A stretch of DNA of 64,000 nucleotides from the NCBI RefSeq assembly GCF_009695815.1, contig NZ_VUNE01000004.1:227781-291780 (forward strand), read 5' to 3'. The notes below the pieces were generated by a model. That model had not been told where the DNA came from. It saw nothing but the letters and a program-made list of their open reading frames with translations, and made no database searches. The position numbers and the translations under genes are program-made. This DNA is from Peptostreptococcus porci (GTDB taxonomy: Bacteria > Bacillota > Clostridia > Peptostreptococcales > Peptostreptococcaceae). Below are positions 19,245 through 28,864 of the stretch, one piece after another (position 1 is the stretch's first letter; every line of letters begins with the position of its first letter).

Positions 19245-19919
19245 ATGGCTAGGATAAAAAGAAAGAAAAATAGATATATAAGCGATCAAACTATTTTGGA
19301 AGAATCAATACGCACCCTTAGAACAAATTTATCTTTTTCTTCGGTTGATAAGGAGAATAAGGTGTTTTTGGTGACCTCATCCAAGCCAGAAGAAGGGAAA
19401 TCGACTATTTCTGTGGGGTTGGCTAGGAGTATTGCTTTAAATGGAGAAAAAGTTTTGCTGATAGATTGTGACTTTAGAAATCCATCTATTAGTAAAATAT
19501 CAAAGAATTATCATAAAGAGGGCTTGGTTGACTACTTGGTAAATGGCGTCGAGTTGAGAAATGTCAAGATAAAGGACGATATGGTATCGAATCTAGAGTT
19601 GATTTTGGCTGGTATAAAGCCGCCAAATCCATCTGAAATACTGGGAAGCAAGAAGTTTAAAACATTTATAGATGGTATAAAAAAGCATTACAGTTATGTG
19701 ATAATAGATACTCCACCGGTTGGTGTACTAACTGATGCAGCGATTGTTTCAACAATGGTAGATGGAGTAGTGATGGTTGTATCCCAAAATAAAACGACAG
19801 ATAGTGAACTGGATTTGGCTATGAAAAATTTAAAAAATGTGGGTGCAAATATAGTAGGATTTGTTTTTAATAAAGTGGATATCAAGAACATTGAAAGCTA
19901 CGGATACGGCAAAGAATGA
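19245..19919 (+). CDS. CpsD/CapB-type tyrosine-protein kinase
   Basis: Bacterial tyrosine autokinase (BY-kinase) steering polysaccharide polymerisation and export. Walker A SSKPEEGKSTIS (residues 45-56), Walker A' VLLIDCDFRNP and Walker B YVIIDTPP are intact. The C-terminal tail is short, with only two tyrosines in ESYGYGKE, fewer than the usual tyrosine cluster, so phosphorylation may be limited. Coupled to the Wzz-like partner with 1 base between. Confidence 0.92.
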   Translation: MARIKRKKNRYISDQTILEESIRTLRTNLSFSSVDKENKVFLVTSSKPEEGKSTISVGLARSIALNGEKVLLIDCDFRNPSISKISKNYHKEGLVDYLVNGVELRNVKIKDDMVSNLELILAGIKPPNPSEILGSKKFKTFIDGIKKHYSYVIIDTPPVGVLTDAAIVSTMVDGVVMVVSQNKTTDSELDLAMKNLKNVGANIVGFVFNKVDIKNIESYGYGKE

Positions 19920-19943
19920 TGATAAAGAGAGGAGGATAATATT

Positions 19944-20768
19944 GTGGAGATAGAGAAAAATAATAAGATTATAGATATACATTCTCATCTATTGCCAGGT
20001 GTTGACGATGGGGCTTCTTCGACTGACGAATCAGTGAAGATGATAGAAATGTACATAGAGAATGGATACGAGGGTGCAATATTGACTCCTCACTTTAGAG
20101 ATAAATATAGAAAAAGTAAATCGGAATTAGAGCTAGCTTTCAATGAATTAAAGAATGAGATTAAACATAGAGATATAGAGTTTGAATTGTATTTGGGAAA
20201 TGAAATCTATGCGGACGAATGTACTGTAAAGAATGTTAACTCAGGAAATATATGCACAATGGCTAACAGTAGATATGTTTTATTGGAATTTCCATTTCAC
20301 AGCGAACCAGCATATGCAAATGAACTGATATTCGAGCTTAGAGCTAGCGGATATATTCCAATAATAGCTCATGTAGAGAGATATTCATACATTCATAGAA
20401 ATGTAAAAATACCGTATGGATGGATTGAGAATGGCGCTTTGATACAGGTAAATATAGATTCGTTTTGTAGGTCTAAAAATGAACAGATATATAAAACTGC
20501 TGTTCATTTGTTAAAAAATGATATCATAGACTTTATTGCCACAGACTCACATTCATCAACGTGGAGAAGCCCAAATGTGAAAAATACGCTGGAAATGCTT
20601 TTAAAGATAAAGGGTGAAATGTGGTTTGAAGAGGTAATAGTCAACAATCCTCAAAAAATATTAAGAGATGAAGTGATTACACGTGATTTATTTGAAATGT
20701 CATTATATGACAATGGTTTAAATGGTAGAAGTTTGTTGAAAAGAATATTGAGAAAATTTGGTTTTTAA
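19944..20768 (+). CDS. CpsB/CapC-type PHP-fold tyrosine phosphatase
   Basis: Manganese-dependent phosphatase that dephosphorylates the preceding kinase. PHP motifs: DIHSHLLPGVDDGA near the start, LTPHF, EIYADE, IAHVERY and ATDSHSS. 274 aa. The start is GTG after AGAGGAGGATAATATT. It completes the kinase-phosphatase switch of the locus. Confidence 0.93.
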   Translation: MEIEKNNKIIDIHSHLLPGVDDGASSTDESVKMIEMYIENGYEGAILTPHFRDKYRKSKSELELAFNELKNEIKHRDIEFELYLGNEIYADECTVKNVNSGNICTMANSRYVLLEFPFHSEPAYANELIFELRASGYIPIIAHVERYSYIHRNVKIPYGWIENGALIQVNIDSFCRSKNEQIYKTAVHLLKNDIIDFIATDSHSSTWRSPNVKNTLEMLLKIKGEMWFEEVIVNNPQKILRDEVITRDLFEMSLYDNGLNGRSLLKRILRKFGF

Positions 20769-20855
20769 GTGTAAAAGGCTGTTGCTTTAGCTTGATGATA
20801 TATTTATTATGCTTGGAAATTAAATATCAACATTTAAAATATTTGGAGTTAGAAA

Positions 20856-22271
20856 ATGTTTGAAAGAAATGAAAATGGAATTTTGAAAAATAGTATCTAT
20901 CTGTATGGAGATTTGATAGCATTGCAGATAGCTTTATATATAGCAGTGAATCTCAATGGAAGCATTGGAAGAATATCGATGACTGAAAGTTATTCAATGA
21001 TATCTATAGGTATGAGTATAATTGCATTTGGAGTAGCTTTTTTTATCGAGAGTTATGTAGGAATTAGCAAGAGAGGATATTTTAGAGAGTTTGTAAGCAC
21101 GACAAAGTTTACATTTCAAACTTTCTTTATACTTATATCGTTCTTTTTTATACTGAAAATCTCAGAATCTTTTTCTAGGTTTTTCGTTGGAATATGGTTT
21201 GTCACTGCTACTATATGCGTATATGCAATGCGTATGCTTGTCAAAAAGTTTTTGCGAAGGTATATCTATAGTGATAAAAAGAGAAGAAATCTACTGATTG
21301 TCGGTGATTCTGAAAATATTTTGCATAGCTATGATGTCAAAGCTGATTTTGATAATGAATATATAGTAGTTGGGATAGGCATTATGGATGATGTAGAGCT
21401 GAAGTATTGTGATGAGAGCGATGATACAAATATAATTATTGGGGAAAAAGAGATAATAAACTATTCTTTGAAAAACGAGGTTGATGAAGTTATTATCAAC
21501 ATTGATCGAGAATCGAATAGTGTAGCAGATTTGGTCGAAAAGCTTATATCTACAGGTATAACCGTACATTATAGTCTGGAATCAATAAAGAAAAGTTATG
21601 GAAATGTGGGTTATTCAAATATTGGTGAAACGAATTTTGTCACAATCTATTCAAATTCAATAAGTGAGAGAAATCTTTTTTTAAAGAGAATGTTGGATAT
21701 TATTGGCTCGATAGTTGGCTTATTGATTACATTGATAATATCTATATTTATCGTTCCAATTATCAAAATCACGTCACCTGGACCGGTTGTATTTAAGCAA
21801 AAAAGAGTTGGCAAAAATGGAAGAATTTTTAATATATACAAATTTAGATCGATGTACGTCGACGCCGAGGAAAGAAAAAAAGATTTATTGAAGGACAATG
21901 AGATGAATGGATTTATGTTCAAAATGAAGGATGATCCAAGAATTACTCCTATTGGGAGGTTTATCAGAAAGACGAGTATAGATGAGCTACTTCAGTTTTT
22001 CAATGTATTAAAGGGAGATATGAGCCTTGTTGGAACGAGACCTCCGACATATGACGAATATTTGATGTATGATTTACACCATAAATCTAGATTGGCTATG
22101 AAGCCAGGAATTACTGGGATTTGGCAGGCCATGGGAAGAAGTGATATCACAGATTTTGAAGAGATTGTGAGATTGGATAGAAAATATATTATGGATTGGA
22201 ATTTCGGATTGGATATAAAGCTGATTTTAATGACTATTGTCGTTGTATTCAGATCAAAGGGAGCAAAGTAG
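20856..22271 (+). CDS. Undecaprenyl-phosphate sugar phosphotransferase (initiating enzyme)
   Basis: Polyisoprenyl-phosphate hexose-1-phosphate transferase of the WbaP/CpsE type, which begins each repeat unit. Four N-terminal helices (to about residue 130), a central Rossmann-like domain, one further helix (about 280-305) and the C-terminal catalytic domain with PGPVVFKQKRVGKNGRIF, YKFRSM and GTRPPTYDEY. 471 aa is full length. Which hexose is loaded (galactose or glucose) cannot be decided from sequence. Confidence 0.93.
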   Translation: MFERNENGILKNSIYLYGDLIALQIALYIAVNLNGSIGRISMTESYSMISIGMSIIAFGVAFFIESYVGISKRGYFREFVSTTKFTFQTFFILISFFFILKISESFSRFFVGIWFVTATICVYAMRMLVKKFLRRYIYSDKKRRNLLIVGDSENILHSYDVKADFDNEYIVVGIGIMDDVELKYCDESDDTNIIIGEKEIINYSLKNEVDEVIINIDRESNSVADLVEKLISTGITVHYSLESIKKSYGNVGYSNIGETNFVTIYSNSISERNLFLKRMLDIIGSIVGLLITLIISIFIVPIIKITSPGPVVFKQKRVGKNGRIFNIYKFRSMYVDAEERKKDLLKDNEMNGFMFKMKDDPRITPIGRFIRKTSIDELLQFFNVLKGDMSLVGTRPPTYDEYLMYDLHHKSRLAMKPGITGIWQAMGRSDITDFEEIVRLDRKYIMDWNFGLDIKLILMTIVVVFRSKGAK

Positions 22272-22311
22272 CTATTAATTTGTGAAGGTATTTTTTGGAA
22301 GAAGGAAATAA

Positions 22312-23448
22312 ATGTTGTTTAAAATAAATAAAAAAAACTATGCTGACGTTTTATATCTTGTGGTATTTGCGTTGAATATTATATCGCTTATTTATATGGC
22401 GATGACCATATTAAATAATGGATTATTGGGAGAAAGATACAGAAATATGTATTTTGCAATAATGATTTTTTTAGAAATCATATTTTTAGTTTCAATTAGA
22501 TGGAAAATCCCCAAAATAATATCGATGTTTTTTATGGTGGTGATAATAATATCTCATCTGGTGATTGCGAAGTATTTAAATGACAGCTTGAAATCGCTTG
22601 AGATAATGAATAGAAAATCAGAAAGTGCCATTTCTGTAAAAGACAAAGATAGTGGTGGTTCCTACAATATTTATCTGAGTGGAATTGACACAGAAGGTAA
22701 CATAAGCAATGTTTCCAGATCTGATGTAAATCTTATACTAAATATAAATGCCAACAAAAAGAGCGCAGTTATAGTTAGTATACCTAGAGATTCATATGTG
22801 AGAATTTCAGGTGGTGGAAAAAATGAGTACGACAAGCTGACTCATTCTGGAATATATGGAATAGACAGCTCGATAAGCACTGTTGAAAATATAATCGATC
22901 AAGAAATAGATTATTATTTTAGAGTTAACTTTTCATCATTTGTAAAGCTGATTGATTTAATAGGTGGAATAGATGTATATAACAAAGAGGATTTTACGTC
23001 GAGACATGGAAAATACCATTTTTCAAAGGGAATCGTTCATTTGGATGGTAAGAAGGCTCTTGGATTTGCCAGAGAAAGATATTCTTTGTCCAATGGAGAT
23101 TTGGATAGAGGTAGAAATCATGAGATTATCGTCGAAGCAGTATTAAAAAAATTGGTGTCGCTGAAAAGTATAGGTGATTATGGCAAAATACTGAAAGTCA
23201 TGGAAGACTCTATTCAGACAAATATGCCAAAGGATAAAATGATTGAGCTATTTAACTACCAATTGAACCACGATGGTGACTGGAAATTTGAGCTTTTGGA
23301 TATCAAGGGAGCTGGTAAAAGTGGATTGAAATCATTTGCGATGCCGGATTCGAAGCTGTTTATGTACGTTCTTGATGAATCAAGCTTAAAAGCAGTGCAA
23401 AATAGGTTGAAAGAAAATTATTCAAATGCAGGTATAAATCAAAATTAA
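22312..23448 (+). CDS. LytR-CpsA-Psr (LCP) family wall ligase
   Basis: Extracellular membrane-anchored enzyme that transfers the finished polymer from its lipid carrier to peptidoglycan. Three N-terminal helices (about residues 10-33, 43-60 and 66-87), then the LCP domain with VSIPRDSYV, YDKLTHSG and the arginine-rich FARERYS / DLDRGRNHE motifs that bind the pyrophosphate. 378 aa. Last gene of the polysaccharide locus; the next gene has its own promoter. Confidence 0.93.
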   Translation: MLFKINKKNYADVLYLVVFALNIISLIYMAMTILNNGLLGERYRNMYFAIMIFLEIIFLVSIRWKIPKIISMFFMVVIIISHLVIAKYLNDSLKSLEIMNRKSESAISVKDKDSGGSYNIYLSGIDTEGNISNVSRSDVNLILNINANKKSAVIVSIPRDSYVRISGGGKNEYDKLTHSGIYGIDSSISTVENIIDQEIDYYFRVNFSSFVKLIDLIGGIDVYNKEDFTSRHGKYHFSKGIVHLDGKKALGFARERYSLSNGDLDRGRNHEIIVEAVLKKLVSLKSIGDYGKILKVMEDSIQTNMPKDKMIELFNYQLNHDGDWKFELLDIKGAGKSGLKSFAMPDSKLFMYVLDESSLKAVQNRLKENYSNAGINQN

Positions 23449-23465
23449 TATATAGTATTTCGTTA

Positions 23466-23576
23466 TTGAATTAGTTAGAATGTAGTTATATAATAAAACT
23501 AATTTATTGAGTTGATATATTGTTCGTTTAGTTAATCAAAATTGAAAAAGAATATTAGTTTTGAGGAGGAATTTGT
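23466..23576 (+). promoter_or_regulatory. Promoter and leader hairpin of the orphan ABC ATPase
   Basis: TTGAAT (23466-23471), 17-base spacer, TATAAT (23489-23494). The leader has complementary arms AAAACTAAT (23495-23503) and ATTAGTTTT (23554-23562), the second directly abutting the GAGGAGGA ribosome site, so folding could affect translation. Confidence 0.6.
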
Positions 23577-24278
23577 TTGAGTTATATTGAAATAAAGCAT
23601 AGCTATAAAAGATATAAGGTTGGAGAAACCGAAATAATTGCAAACAACGATATCAGCTTTGATATTGAAAAAGGAGAGCTGGTAGTAATTCTTGGTTCGT
23701 CGGGAGCAGGAAAATCAACAGTTTTAAATATTCTTGGTGGAATGGACACAAATGATGAGGGGTCTGTTATCATAGATGGAAAGGAAATCTCGAATTATAA
23801 TAAGCAACAGTTGACTCAGTACAGACGAACTGATGTGGGATTTGTTTTCCAATTTTATAACCTGATCTCTAATCTAACTGCAAAAGAAAATGTTGAACTG
23901 GCTGTAGAAATTGTGGAAAACTCAATGGATCCTGAGGAAACGCTAATTGAGGTTGGTCTAGGTCACAGAATAAATAACTTTCCGTCTCAATTATCTGGTG
24001 GAGAACAGCAGAGGGTTGCAATAGCGAGAGCCGTTGCCAAAAATCCGAAAATACTTTTGTGTGACGAGCCTACTGGTGCATTGGATTATAATACGGGAAA
24101 GCAGGTTTTGCAAATCCTTCAAGATATGAGCAGAAAAAAAGGATCGACAGTTATAATTGTAACTCACAATGCTGCGATTGCTCCAATCGCCGATAGAGTA
24201 ATACATATGCACGATGCAAGGGTAAAAAGCATTGTGATTAATGAAAAACCTGCTGCGATTGCCGATATAGAGTGGTAG
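23577..24278 (+). CDS. Orphan MacB/LolD-type ABC ATPase
   Basis: ATP-binding subunit with Walker [11 protein letters not shown]-loop VFQFYNLI, signature [14 protein letters not shown], Walker [12 protein letters not shown] and H-loop VTHN. Closest relative in the window is the ATPase at 34139, which has an FtsX-like permease next to it; both end in a similar xxEW tail. Here no permease follows: the next gene is serS behind a T-box. The partner must be encoded elsewhere or has been lost. Start is TTG after GAGGAGGAATTTG. 233 aa, intact. Confidence 0.88.
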   Translation: MSYIEIKHSYKRYKVGETEIIANNDISFDIEKGELVVILGSSGAGKSTVLNILGGMDTNDEGSVIIDGKEISNYNKQQLTQYRRTDVGFVFQFYNLISNLTAKENVELAVEIVENSMDPEETLIEVGLGHRINNFPSQLSGGEQQRVAIARAVAKNPKILLCDEPTGALDYNTGKQVLQILQDMSRKKGSTVIIVTHNAAIAPIADRVIHMHDARVKSIVINEKPAAIADIEW

Positions 24279-24438
24279 GGATAGAACATATAATATTAAA
24301 AATGTGTATGATTACGTAAAATCAGTTGAATAAATTAAGGGCTACATATTAATTTTAAAAATTAAGATAGAGATTTTTATGTCAGTATAAAATTTATGTT
24401 AGTATAAAATAAGTATATAATTTTTGAAATAAAAATAC

Positions 24439-24467
24439 TTGTATTAAACTCATAATTGGTATATAAT
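24439..24467 (+). promoter_or_regulatory. serS promoter
   Basis: TTGTAT (24439-24444), 17-base spacer, TATAAT (24462-24467). Transcription would start near 24474, at the 5' edge of the T-box leader. Confidence 0.75.
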
Positions 24468-24473
24468 GTATTC

Positions 24474-24705
24474 ATATTAGCGATGACGGAGCTTAGTAAG
24501 TTGATAATTGTATTTAGAGAGTGGATGTTTGGTGAAAATCCTCTGCAATTACTTCTGAATCTACTCAAGAGCTTCTAGTTTGAAATAGTACTAGACGTAA
24601 TGCCTGCGTTAAAGGCTTTGAGGTGGATTATTTATTAATCAACTAGGGTGGTAACGCGGAACTACGACTTTCGTCCCTTATTTGGGATGGGAGTCTTTTT
24701 TTTAT
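24474..24705 (+). promoter_or_regulatory. T-box leader controlling serS
   Basis: tRNA-sensing leader. Stem I shows the AGTA segment on its 5' side and, on the 3' side, CTGAA followed by the apparent specifier TCT (24560-24562), a serine codon. The canonical T-box AGGGTGGTAACGCGG is at 24645-24659. The terminator stem GACTTTCGTCCC / GGGATGGGAGTC (24666-24695) ends in a T-run. Uncharged tRNA-Ser should favour the antiterminator and switch serS on. Confidence 0.93.
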
Positions 24706-24741
24706 TTATTTTTAGAAATTATAATTAGAGAGGTGTTTGAA

Positions 24742-26022
24742 ATGCTTGATGTAAAAAGAATTAGAGAAAACTTGGACGAAATTAAGGTCTTAATGGGAAG
24801 AAGAGGAGAAGGAGAATTTGATCCAAAGGATCTAGATGAAGTAATAGAGCTTGATGACAAAAGAAGAGATATACTTAAAGAAGTTGAAGTATTGAAGAAT
24901 CAGTCAAATGTAGATTCTAAGAAAATACCTGAAATGATGAAAAAGGGTGAAAATATCGACCAAATAAAGGCGGAATTAAAAGAGTTATCTGATAGAATAA
25001 AGGAATTTGATGCTCAGTTAAAGGAAGTTGAAGATAAATTACAGTACAGACTTCTTAGAATACCAAATGTTCCAAATCCAGATGTTCCACAAGGGGAAAC
25101 TGATGAAGACAATGTTGAAATAAGAAAATGGGGAGAACCACCAAAATTTGATTTTGAATACAAGGCTCATTGGGATATTGGAACTGATTTAGGAATGTTG
25201 GATTTTGAGAGAGCTGGAAAGATTACTGGATCAAGATTCACATTATATAAGGATAAGGGATCTAAGCTGGAAAGATCATTGATATCTTTCTTCTTGGACT
25301 ATCATACTGAAAAGCATGGATATGTAGAAGTTATGCCACCATTTATGGCAAATGCTAACAGCTTTACTGGAACTGGACAGCTTCCAAAATTTGCAGAGGA
25401 TATGTTTAAATTGGAAGATAAGGATTATTATTTGGTTCCTACTGCTGAGGTTCCTGTAACAAATATCTATGCCGGAGAAATATTGGGAGCTGATGACCTT
25501 ACTATCAAGCATTGTGCATACACTCCTTGCTTTAGATCAGAAGCTGGTTCAGCGGGTAGAGATACTAGAGGTTTGGTTAGACAGCACCAGTTTAACAAGG
25601 TTGAATTAGTTAAGTTTACAAAGCCTGAGGATTCTTATGCAGAATTGGAAACATTGACAAATGATGCAGAGAAAATATTACAGGTTTTAGGTCTTCCATA
25701 TAGAGTTGTTAAGATTTGTACAGGTGACTTGGGATTCACTGCTGCTAAAAAGTATGACTTAGAAGTTTGGATGCCAAGCTATAATAGATATGTTGAAATT
25801 TCTTCTTGCTCTAATTTTGAAGACTTCCAGGCTAGAAGAGCAAATATCAGATTTAAGAGAGATAAAAATTCAAAGACAGAATTTGTTCATACATTAAATG
25901 GATCTGGACTTGCTGTGGGTAGAACCTTCGCAGCTATTCTTGAAAACTATCAGCAGGCTGACGGAAGCGTTGTTGTTCCAGAGGCTCTAAGACCATATAT
26001 GGGCTGTGATGTTATAAAGTAA
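24742..26022 (+). CDS. serS: Seryl-tRNA synthetase
   Basis: Class II synthetase charging tRNA-Ser. Start taken at the ATG after AGAGGTGTTTGAA ([10 protein letters not shown]), 426 aa; a longer frame from 24682 runs through the T-box terminator and is not real. N-terminal coiled-coil arm (about residues 30-100), motif 2 ([21 protein letters not shown]) and motif 3 ([15 protein letters not shown]) are present. Controlled by the T-box upstream. Confidence 0.97.
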   Translation: MLDVKRIRENLDEIKVLMGRRGEGEFDPKDLDEVIELDDKRRDILKEVEVLKNQSNVDSKKIPEMMKKGENIDQIKAELKELSDRIKEFDAQLKEVEDKLQYRLLRIPNVPNPDVPQGETDEDNVEIRKWGEPPKFDFEYKAHWDIGTDLGMLDFERAGKITGSRFTLYKDKGSKLERSLISFFLDYHTEKHGYVEVMPPFMANANSFTGTGQLPKFAEDMFKLEDKDYYLVPTAEVPVTNIYAGEILGADDLTIKHCAYTPCFRSEAGSAGRDTRGLVRQHQFNKVELVKFTKPEDSYAELETLTNDAEKILQVLGLPYRVVKICTGDLGFTAAKKYDLEVWMPSYNRYVEISSCSNFEDFQARRANIRFKRDKNSKTEFVHTLNGSGLAVGRTFAAILENYQQADGSVVVPEALRPYMGCDVIK

Positions 26023-26036
26023 TAGATGAGTAGTTA

Positions 26037-26092
26037 AATCAGGTATATGTTATAAGTGTATTAATAGGCTTATTTGTATACCTGATTTTTTA
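26037..26092 (+). terminator. Terminator after serS
   Basis: Arms AATCAGGTATA and TATACCTGATT followed by TTTTTATTTTTG. The loop is long (about 30 bases) but the arms are perfect. Confidence 0.7.
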
Positions 26093-26203
26093 TTTTTGTA
26101 TTTATTTTTATCACTGCCACTATGGTTGTTAATCATATGATATACTATTAGTGATAGCTATAAAATATTGATAGATTTTGATATTTATGAAAGAGGGTAA
26201 AAA

Positions 26204-26683
26204 ATGTGCTTTAAAGAATTTGATGAAAAAACAAAATATTTTATGAGTGAGGCTTTACTTGAAGCACAAAAGGCATATGATAGGGGGGAAACTCCAATAG
26301 GTGCTGTTGTTGTATGTAATGGCGAAATCGTGGGTAGAGGGTATAATAAAGTCGAGACTTCAAACAATCCTCTTAATCACGCCGAAATGGTTGCGATTGA
26401 AGAGGCGTGTGATAAATTGGGGCGATGGAGATTATTTGATTGCGAGATATATGTGACGATGGAGCCATGTGTAATGTGTGCAGGGGCTATTGTGAATTCA
26501 AGAATAAAAAAAATATACATCGGTGCCAGACATTTAAAAAACCATGTGGTGGACAAGCACAATGAATTTAAAAGGGAAATTTACGATGACAATAAGGTTA
26601 TTTTTGAATTTGGAATAATGGGAGAGGAGTGCTCTAATATATTGAATGAATTTTTTAAGAAAAGAAGGAGTGAAAAGAAATAA
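26204..26683 (+). CDS. tadA: tRNA-specific adenosine deaminase
   Basis: Zinc enzyme that converts A34 to inosine in tRNA-Arg(ACG). Catalytic HAE (NHAEM) and zinc PCVMCAG motifs are intact. 159 aa. Its substrate tRNA is encoded at 40876 in this window. Start follows AAAGAGGGTAAAAA. Single gene between the serS terminator and tRNA-Ser. Confidence 0.95.
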   Translation: MCFKEFDEKTKYFMSEALLEAQKAYDRGETPIGAVVVCNGEIVGRGYNKVETSNNPLNHAEMVAIEEACDKLGRWRLFDCEIYVTMEPCVMCAGAIVNSRIKKIYIGARHLKNHVVDKHNEFKREIYDDNKVIFEFGIMGEECSNILNEFFKKRRSEKK

Positions 26684-26767
26684 CACTAATTTTATTAAGT
26701 AATGTTGATTATTGTGTCGACCGATCTTGAATATACAAAAAATATTTTAATTTTTAGTGATAATATC

Positions 26768-26796
26768 TTTACTATACTTCTCTAATATGGTATCAT
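26768..26796 (+). promoter_or_regulatory. tRNA-Ser(GGA) promoter
   Basis: TTTACT (26768-26773), 17-base spacer, TATCAT (26791-26796), 8 bases upstream of the mature tRNA. Confidence 0.65.
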
Positions 26797-26804
26797 ATGG
26801 AATT

Positions 26805-26892
26805 GGAGAGGTGTCCGAGTTGGTTTAAGGGGCTCGCCTGGAAAGCGAGTATGTGGGAAACTGCATCGAGGGTTCGAATCCCTTCTTCTCCG
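26805..26892 (+). tRNA. tRNA-Ser(GGA)
   Basis: 88-base class II tRNA with long variable arm. Acceptor GGAGAGG pairs CTTCTCC, anticodon loop CTGGAAA carries GGA (reads UCC/UCU). CCA is not encoded. Stands alone with its own promoter and terminator. Confidence 0.95.
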
Positions 26893-26898
26893 CTTCTT

Positions 26899-26923
26899 TC
26901 TGGTATGCATACCAGATTTTTTT
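26899..26923 (+). terminator. Terminator of tRNA-Ser(GGA)
   Basis: Stem TCTGGTAT / ATACCAGA followed by T7, starting 7 bases after the tRNA. Confidence 0.85.
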
Positions 26924-26988
26924 ATACCTTGATTGATGTTTTTTGTGTTTGTAAAATTTTTTATTCAGAAGAAAAGGGGGGAATTTTT

Positions 26989-28323
26989 ATGGAAAATAGT
27001 GAAATCAAAGAGAATGTGAAATCTAGTGCAAAGGCGCTGATTCCATTTGGTGTGTTTATCGCAGTGTATTTGGTGACTGGAATTGTACTGAGTTCTCAAG
27101 GTGTTGAATTGGCTTTTTATCAATTACCATCTCCAGTTGCAGTTATTTGTGGTATAATTGTTGCATTTATATTATTCAAAGGTGGAATTGATGAAAAGTT
27201 TGATACGTTTATTAGAGGATGTGGAAATGAAAATATAGTGATAATGTGTATAATTTTCCTATTGGCTGGAGCGTTTACAACAGTTTCAAAACAGATGGGT
27301 GGAGTTGATTCCGTAGTTAATCTAGGAATGTCTGTAATACCACCTCAATTTATTACTGCTGGAATTTTTATTATTTCATCTTTTATTGCAGTTGCAACAG
27401 GTACATCTGTTGGAACAGTTGTAGCCGTTGCACCTATAGCCATAGGTTTTGCTGAGGCCGCTGGATTAAATCAGATGATGGTAATCGGAGCGACAATAGG
27501 TGGTGGAATGTTCGGTGATAACTTGTCTATTATATCAGATACGACAATTGCTGCAACTAGAACTCAAAATGTAGAAATGAAGGATAAATTTAGGGCAAAT
27601 TTTGCAATAGCACTACCAGCGGCAATAGTCACTGTAGTTTTATTATTAATTTTTGGAAGACCAGAGGTTGTTCCAAAGGCTACAACTTATTCATATAGCC
27701 TTATAAAGGTTTTACCATATATTTTTGTATTAGTATCAGCGCTATGTGGAGTGAATGTATTCGTTGTTTTAACTGGTGGAATAGTATTTTCTGGCATTAT
27801 CGGGATTGCAGATGGGTCTTTTACCGCACTGGTATATACTCAACAAATATTTGAAGGCTTTAAGGGTATGCTCGATATATTCTTGCTTTCAATGTTCATG
27901 GGAGGATTGGCTGCCATGGTTGAGAAGGAGGGCGGAATAAACTGGATATTACAGAAGATAAGAAAGGTAATAAGAGGAAAAAAATCAGCTCAATTGGGTA
28001 TTGCTGCAATGATATCACTTACAGATATGGCGACTGCTAACAATACTGTGGCTATTTTGATAAACGGTCCAATCGCAAAGGAAATAAGCGAAGAATATGG
28101 TGTCGAACCAAAAAGAACGGCATCCTTACTGGATATTTTCTCATGTGTTTTTCAGGGAATTATTCCTTATGGTGCGCAGGTGTTATTTGCGTGTGCTAGT
28201 ATAAAGGGGTTAAACAGTCCATTTGAGGTTATCAGTTTATGTTGGTATCAATATGTACTAGCCATTTTTGCGATATTGTCCATATATTTTCCTTATACGA
28301 AATACATGGGCTCAAATAAATAA
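26989..28323 (+). CDS. NhaC-family Na+/H+ antiporter
   Basis: Polytopic membrane carrier (about 11 helices, 444 aa). Start taken at ATG 26989 after AGGGGGGAATTTTT; the longer open frame reads through the tRNA gene and is not real. Family-typical segment GTSVGTVVAVAPIA then GGGMFGDNLSIISDTTIAA near the middle. NhaC members exchange Na+ for H+, but some relatives are substrate/proton antiporters, so the exact ions are uncertain. Confidence 0.85.
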   Translation: MENSEIKENVKSSAKALIPFGVFIAVYLVTGIVLSSQGVELAFYQLPSPVAVICGIIVAFILFKGGIDEKFDTFIRGCGNENIVIMCIIFLLAGAFTTVSKQMGGVDSVVNLGMSVIPPQFITAGIFIISSFIAVATGTSVGTVVAVAPIAIGFAEAAGLNQMMVIGATIGGGMFGDNLSIISDTTIAATRTQNVEMKDKFRANFAIALPAAIVTVVLLLIFGRPEVVPKATTYSYSLIKVLPYIFVLVSALCGVNVFVVLTGGIVFSGIIGIADGSFTALVYTQQIFEGFKGMLDIFLLSMFMGGLAAMVEKEGGINWILQKIRKVIRGKKSAQLGIAAMISLTDMATANNTVAILINGPIAKEISEEYGVEPKRTASLLDIFSCVFQGIIPYGAQVLFACASIKGLNSPFEVISLCWYQYVLAIFAILSIYFPYTKYMGSNK

Positions 28324-28536
28324 TATTTTGAAGATATTTTTTCAATTTTATTGAATAATACTTATTAATGTGTTATGATTAAAAGCGATTATACAAGAAT
28401 TTTGTTCCATATTTGTGAATAATTAAGGTTTAGTGAACTTTTGTTTCGTATAATTCTATTAGGAAAACATGATTTCAACTTTGATTAACTAAAGATTGAA
28501 ATAAAATATGTTAAAACTACATTAGGTTATAATTTT
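28324..28536. other. Intergenic, SRP RNA promoter region
   Basis: No gene seen. TATAAT at 28528-28533 fits a start at about 28537-28540, the apparent 5' end of the SRP RNA. The -35 is poor. Confidence 0.45.
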
Positions 28537-28804
28537 GCTGTACTAGATGGGGAGATAGCGGTGCCCTGTAACCCGCAATCCGCTTTAGCGGGGTTGAATT
28601 CCATCCCGAGGCAATTTGTCTGTGATGCAGTCCTATGCAAGTAGTGTTGATAGATGGGTCCCAAGCAATGGAAGCTCATGAATCCCGTCAGGTTCGGAAG
28701 AAAGCAGCGGTAAGTGATACCTTTCATGTGACTTGGGGATGCCTATAAGGAGCAAACTACATGGGCAACGGTTGGAGGCATTTGTCGGAGGATGGTGTGC
28801 AGTT
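28537..28804 (+). ncRNA. ffs: Signal recognition particle RNA, large Bacillus type
   Basis: About 268 bases. The conserved domain IV tip GTCAGGTTCGGAAGAAAGCAGC is clear near 28688-28709 (shown here only as the recognisable core), and the 5' CTGTAC... and 3' ...GTGTGCAG ends pair. The size and the 5' GGGAGATAGCGGTGCCCTGTAACC Alu-type segment mark the large form of Gram-positives. Placement directly before dnaX is the usual Bacillota order. Confidence 0.93.
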
Positions 28805-28820
28805 TAAACATATAATTAGC

Positions 28821-28850
28821 AATCCCATGGTTAATGGGATTTTTTATTTT
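28821..28850 (+). terminator. Terminator of SRP RNA
   Basis: Stem AATCCCATGGTTAATGGGATT followed by TTTTATTTTTT, between the RNA and the dnaX ribosome site (GGAGGTAATG). Confidence 0.85.
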
Positions 28851-28864
28851 TTGGAGGTAATGAG

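Noticed and set aside
11770..23448. Phage or integrative element as source of the polysaccharide locus
   Set aside because: No integrase, transposase or attachment repeats at its borders.
24377..24410. Two near-identical 17-base units (TTATGTCAGTATAAAAT and TTATGTTAGTATAAAAT) upstream of the serS promoter
   Set aside because: Too short and AT-rich to call a regulatory element with confidence.
24682..24741. N-terminal extension of SerS
   Set aside because: Lies in the T-box terminator; the conserved synthetase start is at 24742.
26797..26988. Long N-terminal extension of the NhaC-type protein
   Set aside because: It reads through the tRNA-Ser gene and its terminator; the ATG at 26989 has an ideal ribosome site.
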